From: Caulobacter segnis ATCC 21756
GTDB lineage: Bacteria > Pseudomonadota > Alphaproteobacteria > Caulobacterales > Caulobacteraceae
Assembly (NCBI RefSeq): GCF_000092285.1
Contig: NC_014100.1
Span: 1,054,001 to 1,118,000 of the forward strand
Direction: 5' to 3'
Length of the DNA stretch: 64,000 nucleotides
Below, in pieces: positions 43,997 to 53,927 of this stretch. The stretch's first letter is position 1. Each line of letters opens with the position of its first letter. The translations under genes and the position numbers were made by a program. Under the pieces are notes generated by a model. The model had not been told where the DNA came from. It saw only the letters and a program-made list of their open reading frames with translations, and made no database searches.

Positions 43997-44917
43997 ATGC
44001 TGATCCGCCACGCCCCCGACCTGACCGACAACGACGTCACCGACCACGGCCTCTACCTGAGACGCCGGACACTGATGGCGGGGCTCGCCGGGGTGGGCCT
44101 CGCGGGCGCGGCGGCGGGCGAGGCGCGGGCTGATCTGGCCTTCACGCGCGGCTTCTCGACCACCGAGAAGCCGACCTCGAAAGAGGACATCACCACCTAC
44201 AACAACTTCTATGAGTTCGGCGTCGACAAGAGCGATCCGGCCGAGAACTCGAGCAAGTTCAAGCCGCGTCCCTGGACGGTGCGCATCGACGGCGCCTGCG
44301 AGGCGCCGCGCACGGTCGGCATCGAGGACCTGATCGGCAAGAACAAGCTGGAGGAGCGCATCTACCGCATGCGCTGCGTCGAGGGCTGGTCGATGGTGAT
44401 CCCTTGGGTCGGCTTCCCGCTGAAGGACCTGCTGGCCTCGGTGAGGCCGACCTCCAAGGCTAAGTTCGTGGCGTTCGAGACCGTGATGCGGCCCTCCGAA
44501 ATGCCGGGCCAGGCCTGGAACACGCTGGACTGGCCCTATCGCGAAGGACTTCGAATTGACGAGGCCATGCACCCGCTGACCCTGATGGCGGTCGGCCTCT
44601 ACGGCGACGTCCTGCCCAACCAGAACGGCGCGCCGCTACGGCTGGTCGTGCCGTGGAAGTACGGTTTCAAAGGCATCAAGTCGATCGTGCGCATCAGCCT
44701 GGTCGAGAACCAACCGACGACGGCCTGGAACAAGCTGGCCCCGCGCGAGTACGGCTTCTATTCCAACGTCAATCCGGCCGTGGACCACCCCCGCTGGTCG
44801 CAAGCCACCGAGCGACGCATCGGCGAGTTCCGCCGCCGCGAGACCCTGCCGTTCAACGGCTACGGCGAGTGGGTGGCGGATATGTACCGGGGCATGGACC
44901 TGAAGCGGTTCTACTGA
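43997..44917 (+). CDS. msrP: Periplasmic methionine-sulfoxide reductase, molybdoenzyme MsrP
   Basis: A 306-aa catalytic subunit repairing oxidised methionine in periplasmic proteins. It has the Tat signal [12 protein letters not shown], the molybdenum-ligating cysteine in [11 protein letters not shown], then [10 protein letters not shown] and [15 protein letters not shown], typical of the YedY family. Its stop overlaps the start of msrQ (TGATG). Confidence 0.96.
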   Translation: MLIRHAPDLTDNDVTDHGLYLRRRTLMAGLAGVGLAGAAAGEARADLAFTRGFSTTEKPTSKEDITTYNNFYEFGVDKSDPAENSSKFKPRPWTVRIDGACEAPRTVGIEDLIGKNKLEERIYRMRCVEGWSMVIPWVGFPLKDLLASVRPTSKAKFVAFETVMRPSEMPGQAWNTLDWPYREGLRIDEAMHPLTLMAVGLYGDVLPNQNGAPLRLVVPWKYGFKGIKSIVRISLVENQPTTAWNKLAPREYGFYSNVNPAVDHPRWSQATERRIGEFRRRETLPFNGYGEWVADMYRGMDLKRFY

Positions 44918-45549
44918 TGGCGCCGGCGAAGAAGCGCCCCTCCAAGCTTCAGGACAACCTCGTCTACGGCCTCGTCTGGCTGGCGTGCTTCGCGCCGCTG
45001 GTCTGGCTGGCCTGGCGCGGCGTCATGGGCGAGCTCGGGGCCAATCCAATCGAGAAGCTGATCCGCGAGCTGGGGGTCTGGGGGCTGCGTCTTCTGCTGG
45101 TCGGCCTGGCGGTCACGCCGGCCGCGCGGATCCTGAAAAAGCCCCGCCTGGTGCGCTTCCGGCGGACCATCGGCCTGTTCGCCTTCAGCTACATCGTGCT
45201 GCACCTGTTCAGCTACATCGGCGTCGACCTATTCTTCGACTGGAACCAGCTGTGGAAGGACATCCTCAAGCGGCCCTTCATCACCCTGGGCATGCTGGGT
45301 TTCATGTTGCTGATCCCGCTGGCCGTGACCTCGACCAACGGCTGGGTGATCCGGATGGGCCGCGCGGCCTGGAGCCGCCTGCATAGGCTGATCTACGTGA
45401 TCGTCCCGCTGGGGGTCGTTCACTACTATCTATTGGTCAAGGCCGACCACCGGCCGCCGATCGCCTACGGCCTTGTGTTCGTGGCGTTTATGGCTTGGCG
45501 GGTGTGGGAGGGGTGGCGAACGCAGCGAGCCCTTAAATCCTCCCCCTAG
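44917..45549 (+). CDS. msrQ: Haem-binding membrane subunit MsrQ
   Basis: A 210-aa inner-membrane protein feeding quinol electrons to MsrP. It has about six hydrophobic segments with conserved histidines in FSYIVLHLFSYIG, SRLHRLIYVIVPLGVVHYY. Length is normal. The last codons (LKSSP, stop TAG) come from the palindromic element starting at 45535, which has replaced the original 3' end. Confidence 0.95.
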   Translation: MAPAKKRPSKLQDNLVYGLVWLACFAPLVWLAWRGVMGELGANPIEKLIRELGVWGLRLLLVGLAVTPAARILKKPRLVRFRRTIGLFAFSYIVLHLFSYIGVDLFFDWNQLWKDILKRPFITLGMLGFMLLIPLAVTSTNGWVIRMGRAAWSRLHRLIYVIVPLGVVHYYLLVKADHRPPIAYGLVFVAFMAWRVWEGWRTQRALKSSP

Positions 45550-45654
45550 CGGGGGGAGGTGGCGCGAAGCGCCGGAGGGGGAAGTCCGACTGACTTTGCC
45601 TCTTCCCCCTCCGTCGTCTCTTCGAGCCGACACCTCCCCGCTAGGGGGAGGATT
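45535..45654. repeat. Type D palindromic element providing the msrQ stop
   Basis: AAATCCTCCCCCTAGCGGGGGGAGGTGGCG on the left, CACCTCCCCGCTAGGGGGAGGATT on the right. It lies between convergent msrQ and dipeptidase genes (dipeptidase stop at 45664); the TAG inside the left arm ends msrQ. It may also serve as a bidirectional terminator. Confidence 0.8.
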
Positions 45655-45663
45655 GGAGCGAGC

Positions 45664-46923
45664 CTACTTCGCCACCGTCTTCGCATAGGCCTGCGCCGCG
45701 TCGACGATGCGCAGGACGTTGCCGCTCCAGATGGCTTCGATGTCGGCGTCGGAATAGCCCTCGGCCTTCAGGCGGGCGGTGATCTTGGGCAGGTCGGTGA
45801 TGTCCTCGAAACCGTCCATGCCGCCGCCGCCGTCCCAGTCGGCGCCGACGCAGACGCCCTTGGGCCCGGCCACCTTCAGCACATGCAGCATGCTCTTCAT
45901 GTAGAGGTCGAAGTCGCCGCGCGGGGCCGGATAGGCCTTGTCGATAGCCGCGCGCTTGTCGCCATAGGCCTTCACCATCTCGGGCGTGGCGGTCTTCATG
46001 TCCGGCGCGCGGCCCAGGGCGTCGAGCGCGGCCTTGCGCTCTGGGCTGGGCGTGGTGTCGGTCAGGTAGATCGAGTTGATGCAGACCGCGCCGCCGGCGT
46101 CGGCGATCTTCTTGATGCGGGCGTCGTCGAGGTTGCGCGGGTGGTTGTAGATCGCCTTCGGGCCCGAGTGCGAGGCGATGATCGGAACCTTGGACAGCGC
46201 CACCGACTGGTCGACGACGTCGTCGCTGGCGTGGCTGACGTCGATCACGACGCCCAAGCGGTTGGCCTCGGCCAGCCAGCGCAGGCCCAGCGGCGAATAG
46301 CCGTTCCAGATCTTGCCCTTGGGATCGGTCGAGCTGTCGGCCAGCTGGTTGTTGCGGAAGTGGACCGGACCGGCCATCCGCAGGCCTTCCTTGTGGAAGG
46401 TGGTCAAGAGGGTCAGGTCCTCGCCCAGCGGCCAGCTGTTCTCCATGCTGACAAAGGCGAACTTCTTGCCGGCCTTGTTGATCCGGCGGGCGTCGTCCGA
46501 GGTGAGGGCCAGCTCGAAGCCGGTCTTGTTGCCGGCCAGCATTTCGCGGATCTCGATCGCGCGGTGCAGGGCGTAGTTGCGGGCGTACTCGTAGGCTTCG
46601 GCGGTCAGGTCGCCCTGGCCGGTGTAGATCACGAAGAACCCGCCATCCAGGCCGCCTTCGTTCATGCGCGGCAGGTCGACCTGGCTGAAGTCGTGCTCGA
46701 CCTCGTGGCGGTCGGTGATGTTCCAGCCGGGACGGCCGAAGTGGGTCGGGGTGTCGAGGTGGGTGTCCAGCGTCAGGAACTTGTCGTGCAGCGCCTTGTC
46801 GGCCTTGGACACCGCCGGCGGGGCCGCTGGGGCCTTGGCCTTAGCCGTTGTCTGGGCTTGGGCGTCGGCGACACCCCCCAGCAGGGCGGCCGAGCCGAGG
46901 AGGACGGTGAGCAGGCGACGCAT
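45664..46923 (-). CDS. Exported membrane dipeptidase (M19)
   Basis: A 419-aa zinc dipeptidase of the renal dipeptidase family. It has a Sec signal ([23 protein letters not shown]), metal ligands in [24 protein letters not shown] and IASHSGPKA, and a C-terminal [10 protein letters not shown]. It would hydrolyse dipeptides in the periplasm, including possibly those with D-residues. Start ATG 46923; an upstream in-frame ATG at 46941 adds six residues before the signal. Confidence 0.92.
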   Translation of the reverse strand: MRRLLTVLLGSAALLGGVADAQAQTTAKAKAPAAPPAVSKADKALHDKFLTLDTHLDTPTHFGRPGWNITDRHEVEHDFSQVDLPRMNEGGLDGGFFVIYTGQGDLTAEAYEYARNYALHRAIEIREMLAGNKTGFELALTSDDARRINKAGKKFAFVSMENSWPLGEDLTLLTTFHKEGLRMAGPVHFRNNQLADSSTDPKGKIWNGYSPLGLRWLAEANRLGVVIDVSHASDDVVDQSVALSKVPIIASHSGPKAIYNHPRNLDDARIKKIADAGGAVCINSIYLTDTTPSPERKAALDALGRAPDMKTATPEMVKAYGDKRAAIDKAYPAPRGDFDLYMKSMLHVLKVAGPKGVCVGADWDGGGGMDGFEDITDLPKITARLKAEGYSDADIEAIWSGNVLRIVDAAQAYAKTVAK

Positions 46924-46996
46924 AGGCGGACTCCGGAGCAAGTGTGCGTCCGGAGGCTCACGGCTCGGCTTGCGGCCGTCAACCCATCTTAAGCCC

Positions 46997-47767
46997 TCAC
47001 ATCAAGCCCAGCGCCTTGAAACTCGCCACGCCCTCGCGGCCGACCACCAAGTGATCATGGACGGCGATCTTCAGGGCTTTTCCGGCCTCGACGATCTGTT
47101 TGGTCATGTCGATGTCAGGCCGTGACGGCGTCGGGTCGCCCGAGGGATGGTTGTGGACGATGATGATGTTGCTGGACGACAGTTCCAAAGCCCGGCGCAT
47201 CACTTCGCGCGGATAGACCGGCGCGTGATCGACCGTGCCGCGGTTCATCACCTCGTCGGCGATGAGCTGGTTCTTCTTGTCCAGGAAAAGAACCCGAAAT
47301 TGCTCGCGCGACTCGTTGGCCAGGGCCACCCGGACATAGCCGAGCAGGGCGCTCCAGGACGAGATGACCGGCCGCTTGACGATCTTGTCGCGGCCGGCGC
47401 GCAAGGTCGCTTCGTGCAGGAGCTTGAGATCCATCGCTGCCGTCTCGCCGACGCCGGGCACGGTGGCCAGCTCCTCGATCGTCGCGCCCAGAACGCCGCC
47501 GAACGAGCCGAACCGGTTCAGCAGCGCCTTGGCCAGCGGTTTGACGTCGCCGCGCGGATAGGTGCGGAAGAGGTAGAGCTCCAGCAGCTCGTAGTCGGGC
47601 AGGGCGACGAAGCCGCCCGTCTTGGCCCGCTGGCGCAGCCGGTCGCGGTGGCCGGCGTGGTGGGCGTGAGCGGACTTACGGGCGGGCTTGGCGGGAGCGG
47701 CCTCGACCGGCGGCGGCGTTTCGTCCGCCGCGGCGTCGGAGATCGTCAGGGATGAAACGCTGACCAT
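46997..47767 (-). CDS. radC: RadC/JAMM-domain protein
   Basis: A 256-aa protein of the RadC family: helix-hairpin-helix-like region ([15 protein letters not shown]) and a C-terminal JAB1/MPN domain with the zinc motif [15 protein letters not shown]. The family was once linked to DNA repair, but its real role is unsettled. It lies 79 bp downstream of map in the same direction; sfsA-map-radC order is common in alphaproteobacteria. Confidence 0.92.
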   Translation of the reverse strand: MVSVSSLTISDAAADETPPPVEAAPAKPARKSAHAHHAGHRDRLRQRAKTGGFVALPDYELLELYLFRTYPRGDVKPLAKALLNRFGSFGGVLGATIEELATVPGVGETAAMDLKLLHEATLRAGRDKIVKRPVISSWSALLGYVRVALANESREQFRVLFLDKKNQLIADEVMNRGTVDHAPVYPREVMRRALELSSSNIIIVHNHPSGDPTPSRPDIDMTKQIVEAGKALKIAVHDHLVVGREGVASFKALGLM

Positions 47768-47846
47768 GCCGCCCTCGACTCTGGAGGGCGTCAGTAGGTC
47801 AAATCAATCCAGAATTGTCGAGTGGCAACCCACGCGCCTGGCGCGA

Positions 47847-48674
47847 TCAGCCCAGGATCGGCGGCTGGAACAGCCCCGCGGGCGAGGCGGTGAAGATCTC
47901 GTAGCCGTCCTCGGTCACGCCGATCGAGTGCTCACACTGCGCCGACAGCGACTTGTCGCGGGTCACGGCCGTCCAGCCGTCCTGCAGCACCTTCACGGCG
48001 GGCTTGCCCAGGTTCACCATCGGCTCGACGGTGAAGAACATGCCGGGCTTCAGCACCGCGCCCTGACCGGGGCGGCCGAAGTGCAGGATGTTCGGAGCGT
48101 CGTGGAACACTTTGCCCAGGCCGTGGCCGCAGAAGTCGCGGACGACGCTGCAGCGCTGGGCCTCGACGTAGGACTGGATGGCGTAGCCGATGTCGCCCAG
48201 CGTGGCGCCCGGCTTCACGGCCTCAAGGCCGCGCTTCATGCCTTCGTAGGTGATCTCGACCAGGCGACGGGCGCGCGGACCGACCTCGCCGACGCCGTAC
48301 ATGCGCGAGGTGTCGCCGTGCCAGCCGTCGACGATCACGGTCACGTCGATGTTGACGATGTCGCCTTCCTTCAGGCTCCACTCGCCCGGGATGCCGTGGC
48401 AGACGACGTGGTTGCGCGAGATGCACACCGTCTTGGGATAGCCGCGATAGTAGAGGCAGGCGGGCAGGGCCTTGTGGTCCAGGATGAACTCGCGGGCCAG
48501 GCGGTCCAGTTCGTCGGACGAGACGCCCGGCTGGACGTGCGGGATCAGCATGTCCAGGCACTCGGCCGCCAGCTTGCCGGCGCGGCGCATGCCCTCGAAG
48601 TCTTCCGGCTTGTGGATCTTGATCTGGCCGGTGCGGGTTTCGGCTTCGATCTCGAGGGTGTTGTCCAACGTCAT
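47847..48674 (-). CDS. map: Type I methionine aminopeptidase
   Basis: A 275-aa enzyme removing N-terminal methionine from new proteins. The five metal ligands are visible in NIDVTVIVDGWHGDTSRM (two Asp), GHGLGKVFH (His), TVEPMVN (Glu) and QCEHSIGV (Glu). Length is slightly longer than E. coli Map by an N-terminal extension. An essential housekeeping gene. Confidence 0.97.
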   Translation of the reverse strand: MTLDNTLEIEAETRTGQIKIHKPEDFEGMRRAGKLAAECLDMLIPHVQPGVSSDELDRLAREFILDHKALPACLYYRGYPKTVCISRNHVVCHGIPGEWSLKEGDIVNIDVTVIVDGWHGDTSRMYGVGEVGPRARRLVEITYEGMKRGLEAVKPGATLGDIGYAIQSYVEAQRCSVVRDFCGHGLGKVFHDAPNILHFGRPGQGAVLKPGMFFTVEPMVNLGKPAVKVLQDGWTAVTRDKSLSAQCEHSIGVTEDGYEIFTASPAGLFQPPILG

Positions 48675-48776
48675 GCTCTACTCGGCGTCACCGCCGCTCG
48701 GAGGCGGCGATCTTGTCTGGGAAAGGCGTATCTCGCCATCCTAGCACGGATTTCAAGACTTTGGCGGACAAGAGTG

Positions 48777-49163
48777 TCACGGGGTGAGGCGCCGCACGAC
48801 GCCGTCGCCCGCGTGGACCTCCTTGACGAAGGCCGCGTCCAGCGTCGTGGGTTTGTCGCGGCGCACGTGGCAGACTCCCTTGTAGCGCGTGACCCGGCCC
48901 GAGCCCTTCTCGGTGACGTCGGCGGTGAACCTGACGTCCCACTCGCCCGGGCGGCCGGTGGGCTGGGGATCCATGTCATCCGAATTGACGCCTTCGATCT
49001 CCTTGAGCCCGAAGCGCCGCTCCAGTTCGGAGGTGCAGGCCTTGAACGCGAAGATCGCGCGCAGGCCCGTCATCATGCCGTTCTCGGGCTTGTTCGGGTC
49101 GGCGCGGCCGCACCCTGCCAAGGCCACGGCCAGGACGGTCAGAGCCAGGACGGTCCTCTTCAT
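48777..49163 (-). CDS. Small lipoprotein of unknown function
   Basis: A 128-aa protein with the signal peptide MKRTVLALTVLAVALAGC, lipobox LAGC, and a compact globular domain (IFAFKACTSELERRFGL, GEWDVRFTADVTEKGSGRVTRYKGVCHVRRD) with two cysteines after the lipid cysteine that may form a disulphide. Family not recognised. It lies between sfsA and map on the same strand. Confidence 0.8.
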   Translation of the reverse strand: MKRTVLALTVLAVALAGCGRADPNKPENGMMTGLRAIFAFKACTSELERRFGLKEIEGVNSDDMDPQPTGRPGEWDVRFTADVTEKGSGRVTRYKGVCHVRRDKPTTLDAAFVKEVHAGDGVVRRLTP

Positions 49164-49234
49164 ACGCTCCCCCACATCCGCGCCCCTCGCGCGCGGGTGT
49201 GTGAAGAGGTAACCGAAGCCGTGGCGATTGCAGC

Positions 49235-49969
49235 TTAAATCGCCGTTAGGTGAGCGTTGGTCCACAAGATGCGGCGCGCGATTCGCACCGCATCGGTGTT
49301 CATCGCGCACGCATAGACCAGCACCTCCACGCCCGCCGCCGCCGCCGCGTCGAGCCCGCGCGCGAAGGCCGGGTCCAGGTCGGCGCAGGCCTGGAACGCC
49401 TCGCAATCCTCGCGCTGAACGACGAACAGCGCCACGGCCCGTTCGCCCAGCGCCACGCGGGCGGCGAGTTCCAAGAGGTGCCGCGTCGAGCGCTCGGCCT
49501 TGCAGTCGGGGAATTCGGCCAGGCCTGGGACGCGCGAGAAGTGGCAGTTCTTGACCTCCAGCCAGCAGGGCGGGCGGCCTTCGCCGGTCAGCAGGAAGTC
49601 GACCCGGCTGGCCTCGCCATACTTCACCTCCGGACGGATGGTCTCATAGCCGGAGAGTTCCGGGATCGCGCCGGCCGCCAGGGCCTCGGCGACCAGCTTG
49701 TTGGGCAGCAGAGTGTTGACGCCGACCAATACGCTTTCTTGGGGAGCGTTTCCCTGCTCGACCATCTGCAGAGTGTAGGCGAGCTTGCGCTTGGGGTCGG
49801 GCGACCATGAGGCCCAGGCGACCTGGCCCGGGTCCTTCACGCCCAGCATGGCGCCGGGGTTGGGGCAGTGGGCCGTGACTTCCTGGCCGTCGTCGAGGAC
49901 GAGGTCGGCGAAGAAGCGCTTGTAGCGCGACACCAGTCGGCCGCGAACGAGCGGTTGCGGGAGCAGCAT
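49235..49969 (-). CDS. sfsA: SfsA family DNA/RNA nuclease-like protein
   Basis: A 244-aa SfsA protein with the conserved [15 protein letters not shown] start, [19 protein letters not shown] and LEVKNCH (nuclease-like DxK core), and [14 protein letters not shown]. The E. coli protein was named for sugar-fermentation stimulation; the fold is OB plus PD-(D/E)XK. ATG 49969 is chosen by family start. It is divergent from the gene at 50024 with 54 bp between starts. Confidence 0.94.
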   Translation of the reverse strand: MLLPQPLVRGRLVSRYKRFFADLVLDDGQEVTAHCPNPGAMLGVKDPGQVAWASWSPDPKRKLAYTLQMVEQGNAPQESVLVGVNTLLPNKLVAEALAAGAIPELSGYETIRPEVKYGEASRVDFLLTGEGRPPCWLEVKNCHFSRVPGLAEFPDCKAERSTRHLLELAARVALGERAVALFVVQREDCEAFQACADLDPAFARGLDAAAAAGVEVLVYACAMNTDAVRIARRILWTNAHLTAI

Positions 49970-50023
49970 GCGAAGCCTAAGTCGATCCTCGAAGACCAGA
50001 CGGCGATGTAGGGGATCCAGACG

Positions 50024-50794
50024 ATGACGGCCACCCAATCCGAGCGCGTGACGGCGGCGGTGATGATCATCGGCGACGAGATCCTCTCGGGCCGCACTCA
50101 GGACACCAACCTTTCAGCCATCGCCAAGTACCTGGCGACCTACGGCGTCGATCTCTGCGAAGCCCGCGTGGTGCCCGACGTCGAGCAGGAGATCATCGAC
50201 GCGGTCAACGCGCTGCGGACCAAGTACGACTACGTCATCACCACCGGCGGCATCGGTCCGACCCACGACGACATCACCGCCGACTCGATCGCCAAGGCGT
50301 TTGGCGTCACCGCGCCCGAGCATCCCGAGATCATGGCCATGCTGCGCGAACGTTGGGGCGAGCCGAACGCCGCCCGCCGCCGCATGGCGCACGTGCCCGA
50401 GGGCGGCAGCCTGGTGAAGAACCCCGTGCAGGGGCCGCCCGGCTTCCAGAAGGAGAACGTCTTCGTCCTGGCCGGCGTGCCGGCGATCATGCGCGGCATG
50501 CTGGAGGACGTCGGCCCGCGCCTGCGGACCGGGGCGGTGGTGCTGTCCAAGACCGTGCGCGTCACCGGTACGGGCGAGGGCGTCATCGCCGCGCCGCTGG
50601 AAGCGGTGGCCAAGGCCCATCCAGACATGTCGCTGGGCAGCTATCCGTTCTTCAGCCCGCCGGATGTCTATGGCGCCAACCTGGTGCTTCGCGGTCGCGA
50701 CGCGGCCGAGCTGGAGGTGGCGGTGAATGAGCTGATGGCGGCGCTGGAAGAGGCCGAGGCCAACAATATCGAGCTGGTGGCGAGCCCGGCTTAA
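50024..50794 (+). CDS. CinA N-terminal/MoaB-type molybdopterin-binding domain protein
   Basis: A 256-aa protein with the MoCF/CinA-N fold: [39 protein letters not shown] and [17 protein letters not shown]. The C-terminal nicotinamide-nucleotide amidase domain of full CinA is lacking, as in many alphaproteobacteria, where the two parts are separate proteins. The family is associated with nucleotide pyrophosphatase activity (ADP-ribose/NMN salvage). Likely cytoplasmic. Confidence 0.88.
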   Translation: MTATQSERVTAAVMIIGDEILSGRTQDTNLSAIAKYLATYGVDLCEARVVPDVEQEIIDAVNALRTKYDYVITTGGIGPTHDDITADSIAKAFGVTAPEHPEIMAMLRERWGEPNAARRRMAHVPEGGSLVKNPVQGPPGFQKENVFVLAGVPAIMRGMLEDVGPRLRTGAVVLSKTVRVTGTGEGVIAAPLEAVAKAHPDMSLGSYPFFSPPDVYGANLVLRGRDAAELEVAVNELMAALEEAEANNIELVASPA

Positions 50795-50800
50795 GCAGGC

Positions 50801-51199
50801 CTATTCGTCGTCGGCGATCGCCTTGGCCAGGTCCGCCAGGTGGCGACGCATGCCGGTCGACTCGATCGCCACATAGGCGCGCGCCAGTTCTGGGCCGCCG
50901 GGCGTGGACCAGAACTCGGCCATCTCGTTGGCGAGGTCGGCGGCGGTGGTGTCGGCGCCTTCCGGATCGTCCAGCCCCTCGAAGAAGAAGCCGATCGGCG
51001 TCTTGAGGAACATGGCCGTCGCGTGCAGCTTGCTGGCGCTGATGCGGTTCGCGCCGCCCTCGTACTTCTGCACCTGCTGGAACGTCAGTCCCAGGGCGTC
51101 GGCCAGCGCTTGCTGGGAATAACCCAGATCCTTGCGCCTCATACGCAGCCGGCGCCCGACGTGGACGTCGACGGGATCGGGGGTCTTGTCTTCAGCCAT
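50801..51199 (-). CDS. XRE-family transcriptional regulator
   Basis: A 132-aa repressor-like protein. The helix-turn-helix is at residues 14-68 (GRRLRMRRKDLGYSQQALADALGLTFQQVQKYEGGANRISASKL) and is followed by a helical tail with a tryptophan-containing segment (LANEMAEFWSTPGGPELARAY). This form is abundant in alphaproteobacteria. It converges with the CinA-type gene with 6 bp between stops. A palindrome at 51239-51259 upstream of the start may be its own operator. Confidence 0.92.
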   Translation of the reverse strand: MAEDKTPDPVDVHVGRRLRMRRKDLGYSQQALADALGLTFQQVQKYEGGANRISASKLHATAMFLKTPIGFFFEGLDDPEGADTTAADLANEMAEFWSTPGGPELARAYVAIESTGMRRHLADLAKAIADDE

Positions 51200-51502
51200 G
51201 GGTCAAGCACTCGAACGCAACAGAGGACGGACGATAGTCTTGCCCGGCGATTGGGCAAGCCGCTCGCCGCGCCAGGAGCGCCAAAAGACACACCGCCCGA
51301 TCGGCTCGCCGATCAACGAGTATGTCTCAGCCTCTCCCAGAAACCGTCGCAATTCTGGCGAGAGTCGAGCCGTTGAGAAATGACTATTGCAGCGCTGAGT
51401 GTCGATTCAGCTGACGCGAGAAGTGCCTCGGTCAGCTCGGCCGTGGGTAGCGGCCGTGTGGGCTGGAAACCGGTTTCTCGCGCGCGCCGAGGCTGAGGTT
51501 GT
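51200..51502. other. Intergenic, no gene; inverted repeat 51239-51259
   Basis: I see no coding frame with protein-like composition. The only structure is CTTGCCC-N7-GGGCAAG (51239-51259), 40-60 bp upstream of the minus-strand XRE gene, a plausible self-binding operator. The rest has lower GC and presumably holds the XRE promoter and the 3' flank of the tRNA gene. Confidence 0.4.
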
Positions 51503-51587
51503 TGGTAGGGACGGTGGGACTCGAACCCACACGGATTGCTCCAACGGATTTTAAGTCCGGCGCGTCTACCGATTCCGCCACGTCCCC
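51503..51587 (-). tRNA. tRNA-Leu (anticodon UAA)
   Basis: On the minus strand, a complete 85-nt tRNA including an encoded CCA: acceptor GGGGACG pairs with CGTCCCT (first pair G-U), D-arm TGGCGGAATCGGTAGACGC, anticodon stem-loop CCGGA-CTTAAAA-TCCG with anticodon TAA, a class II variable arm (TTGGAGCAATC region) and T-arm GTGGGTTCGAGTCCCAC. The long variable arm and UAA anticodon identify leucine (UUA). No genomic island is evident beside it. Confidence 0.95.
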
Positions 51588-51647
51588 ATCTTCTCGACCC
51601 CTTAAGCCATCGCGGCGTCGGGGTCGAGAAGGGGGAGGTCCGTCGCG

Positions 51648-52166
51648 TTAGCGGACGACGGCGCGGGCCTGGCGATCCAGGGCGCGCGCCTGGTCGTCGG
51701 TCACCTCATACTCGCCCGGGCCGCCGACGGTGGCCGAGACGTTCGTGGCGGCCTGGGTGGCGTCCACGGCGCCGCCGCTGCGCGTCGCGCCGTTCTGGAG
51801 CCAGTCGATGTAGAGAAGGCGGTCCGCGGCTTCGAGACCGGCGTCGAAGCTGTCGGCGCGCCAGCCCCGCGTGATCGTCACGCCTTGGCCGTCACGCGCG
51901 ACGCTCTGGTAGTAGGTCTTGGCGCTGTTCAGCCGACCGGTCAGTTGGTAGCCGGTCGCGAGGTTGAAGCGGTTCTCGACCGTGGGCTCGGCCGCGGTGG
52001 CGCGCTTCTGCAAGTTGGTCGCCAGCCAATTATTGCCGCGCGCGATCTCAAAGAGGGCCTTGTCCGCGTCTTCGCGAGCGTCCGAAGCGGCGAAGGCTGC
52101 GCCCGCCGCTCCAAGAGTCAGGGCGCCAGCAATGGCCGAAATGAGAAAAGCTTTGCCATTCCGCAT
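51648..52166 (-). CDS. Exported TPR-like protein of unknown function
   Basis: A 172-aa protein with a clear Sec signal (KAFLISAIAGALTLGAAGAAFA, cleavage about residue 26). It then has helices resembling one or two TPR units (DADKALFEIARGNNWLATNLQKRA, NRFNLATGYQLTGRLNSAKTYYQSVAR) and a C-terminal helix. ATG 52166 follows GGAGA by 8 bp. Family not recognised; likely periplasmic. Monocistronic, next to the tRNA gene. Confidence 0.8.
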   Translation of the reverse strand: MRNGKAFLISAIAGALTLGAAGAAFAASDAREDADKALFEIARGNNWLATNLQKRATAAEPTVENRFNLATGYQLTGRLNSAKTYYQSVARDGQGVTITRGWRADSFDAGLEAADRLLYIDWLQNGATRSGGAVDATQAATNVSATVGGPGEYEVTDDQARALDRQARAVVR

Positions 52167-52448
52167 GATGAATTCTCCGAATGGTGTCGCTAGGGGGAAG
52201 TGGATGTGGTGAAGTTGCTTGGCCAAGCTGGAGAATTAGCGATACTGGATTTGATTTGTTCCACATCATTTGAAAATTGTTTACGCAAAGCTTTACCTTG
52301 GCGTGGCGATATTGTGGCGTGTCTGCAAAACTGGCGGGCGTGCGCCCGATTTTGACAAGGCGCTCGTGCGGAAGACCATCGGCGAAGCTGGTCTCGACGT
52401 CCCTGGCGAGCGTGATAGCGTCGCCCCTCGAATTCGACGGGGGGACTG

Positions 52449-53732
52449 ATGCACCAAGGGATCAAGACTGTGGCGGCCGGGTTGCTGGCGGGCCTGTTGA
52501 GCGCGGCGTCGGCTCATGCGGCGGAGGTCGCGGCGGTCACCGCCGCGCGGCTGCTGGACGTGGCCTCCGGCAAATATGTCGACAACCCTCTGGTCATCGT
52601 CACCGACGGGCGGATCACCGCCGTCGGCAAGAAGGGCGACGCCGTTCCGGCCGGGGCGAAGGTGGTCGACCTGCCGGGCGCGACCCTGCTGCCGGGCCTG
52701 ATCGACATGCACGTGCACCTCGACAGCCTGGCGGAGATCGGCGGGTACAACAGCTTGCAGTACAGCGACCGCTTCTGGAGCGTGGTGCAGACCGCCAACG
52801 CGCGGAAGACGCTCGAGGCGGGCTTCACGACGGTCCGCAACGTCGGCGCGGCCGACTATGACGACGTGGGCCTGCGCGAGGCGATCGACGCCGGCTACGT
52901 GCTCGGGCCGCGCGTGGTCACCGCCGCCATCTCGTTCGGCGCCACCGGCGGCCATTGCGACTCGACCTTCTTCCCGCCGTCGATGGACGAGAAGAGCCCG
53001 TTCAACAGCGACAGCCCCGACGAGGCGCGCAAGGTCGTCCGGACGCTCAAGAAGTACGGCGCCCAGGTGATCAAGATCTGCGCCACGGGCGGGGTCTTCT
53101 CGCGCGGCAACGAGCCCGGCCAGCAGCAACTGACCTATGAAGAGATGAGGGCGGTTGTCGACGAGGCCCACATGGCCGGGCTCAAGGTCGCCGCCCACGC
53201 CCACGGCGCCTCGGGCATCCGCGAGGCGGTCCGGGCCGGGGTGGACACCATCGAGCACGCCAGCCTGGTCGACGACGAGGGGATCAAGCTGGCGGTCCAG
53301 AAGGGCGCCTACTTCTCGATGGACATCTACAACACCGACTACACTCAGGCCGAGGGCAAGAAGAACGGGGTCCTCGAGGACAACCTGCGCAAGGATCGCG
53401 ACATCGGCGAGATCCAACGGCAGAACTTCAAGAAGGCGCTGAAGGCCGGGGTGAAGATGGTCTACGGCACGGACGCCGGGATCTATCCGCATGGCGACAA
53501 CGCCAAGCAGTTCGCGGTGATGGTGCGCTATGGCGCTACGCCCCTGCAGGCCATCCAGGCCGCGACAATCACCGCCGCCGAGGCCCTCGGCCAGAGCAAG
53601 GATGTGGGACAGGTCTCGGCCGGCCACTACGGCGACATGATCGCCGTGGCGGGGGACCCTTTGACGGACGTCACCGTGCTGGAAAAGCCGGTCTTCGTGA
53701 TGAAGGGCGGCGCGGTGATCCAGCGGCCCTGA
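52449..53732 (+). CDS. Exported amidohydrolase, Xaa-Arg/Lys dipeptidase (Cc2672-like)
   Basis: A 427-aa binuclear-metal amidohydrolase with a Sec signal. Metal ligands are in IDMHVHLD (HxH), QVIKICATGG (bridging lysine, normally carboxylated), AAHAHGASG, TIEHASLVD and YGTDAGIYPHG (Asp). The sequence is, from memory, very close to C. crescentus Cc2672, described as an L-Xaa-L-Arg/L-Lys carboxypeptidase (dipeptidase). It would release basic residues from periplasmic peptides. It precedes an S9 peptidase, a plausible partner in peptide use. Confidence 0.88.
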   Translation: MHQGIKTVAAGLLAGLLSAASAHAAEVAAVTAARLLDVASGKYVDNPLVIVTDGRITAVGKKGDAVPAGAKVVDLPGATLLPGLIDMHVHLDSLAEIGGYNSLQYSDRFWSVVQTANARKTLEAGFTTVRNVGAADYDDVGLREAIDAGYVLGPRVVTAAISFGATGGHCDSTFFPPSMDEKSPFNSDSPDEARKVVRTLKKYGAQVIKICATGGVFSRGNEPGQQQLTYEEMRAVVDEAHMAGLKVAAHAHGASGIREAVRAGVDTIEHASLVDDEGIKLAVQKGAYFSMDIYNTDYTQAEGKKNGVLEDNLRKDRDIGEIQRQNFKKALKAGVKMVYGTDAGIYPHGDNAKQFAVMVRYGATPLQAIQAATITAAEALGQSKDVGQVSAGHYGDMIAVAGDPLTDVTVLEKPVFVMKGGAVIQRP

Positions 53733-53927
53733 GAAAGGTTTCTTGCGAGAAATGAAGTTTCGTCGCCGACATCAAATCTCGCGAGTTCTTCGAAGATAAG
53801 TGCGCCATCGGCCCCCATCGCGGGGCGATGGCGGTGAAAATGGGTTCTTATGGCCGTGCTTTGTGCATAATCGTGCCTTTCTGAAAGCGCGTCTGCTGGG
53901 GCGGCGCGCGAAGGTGAGGGGCTCTTG

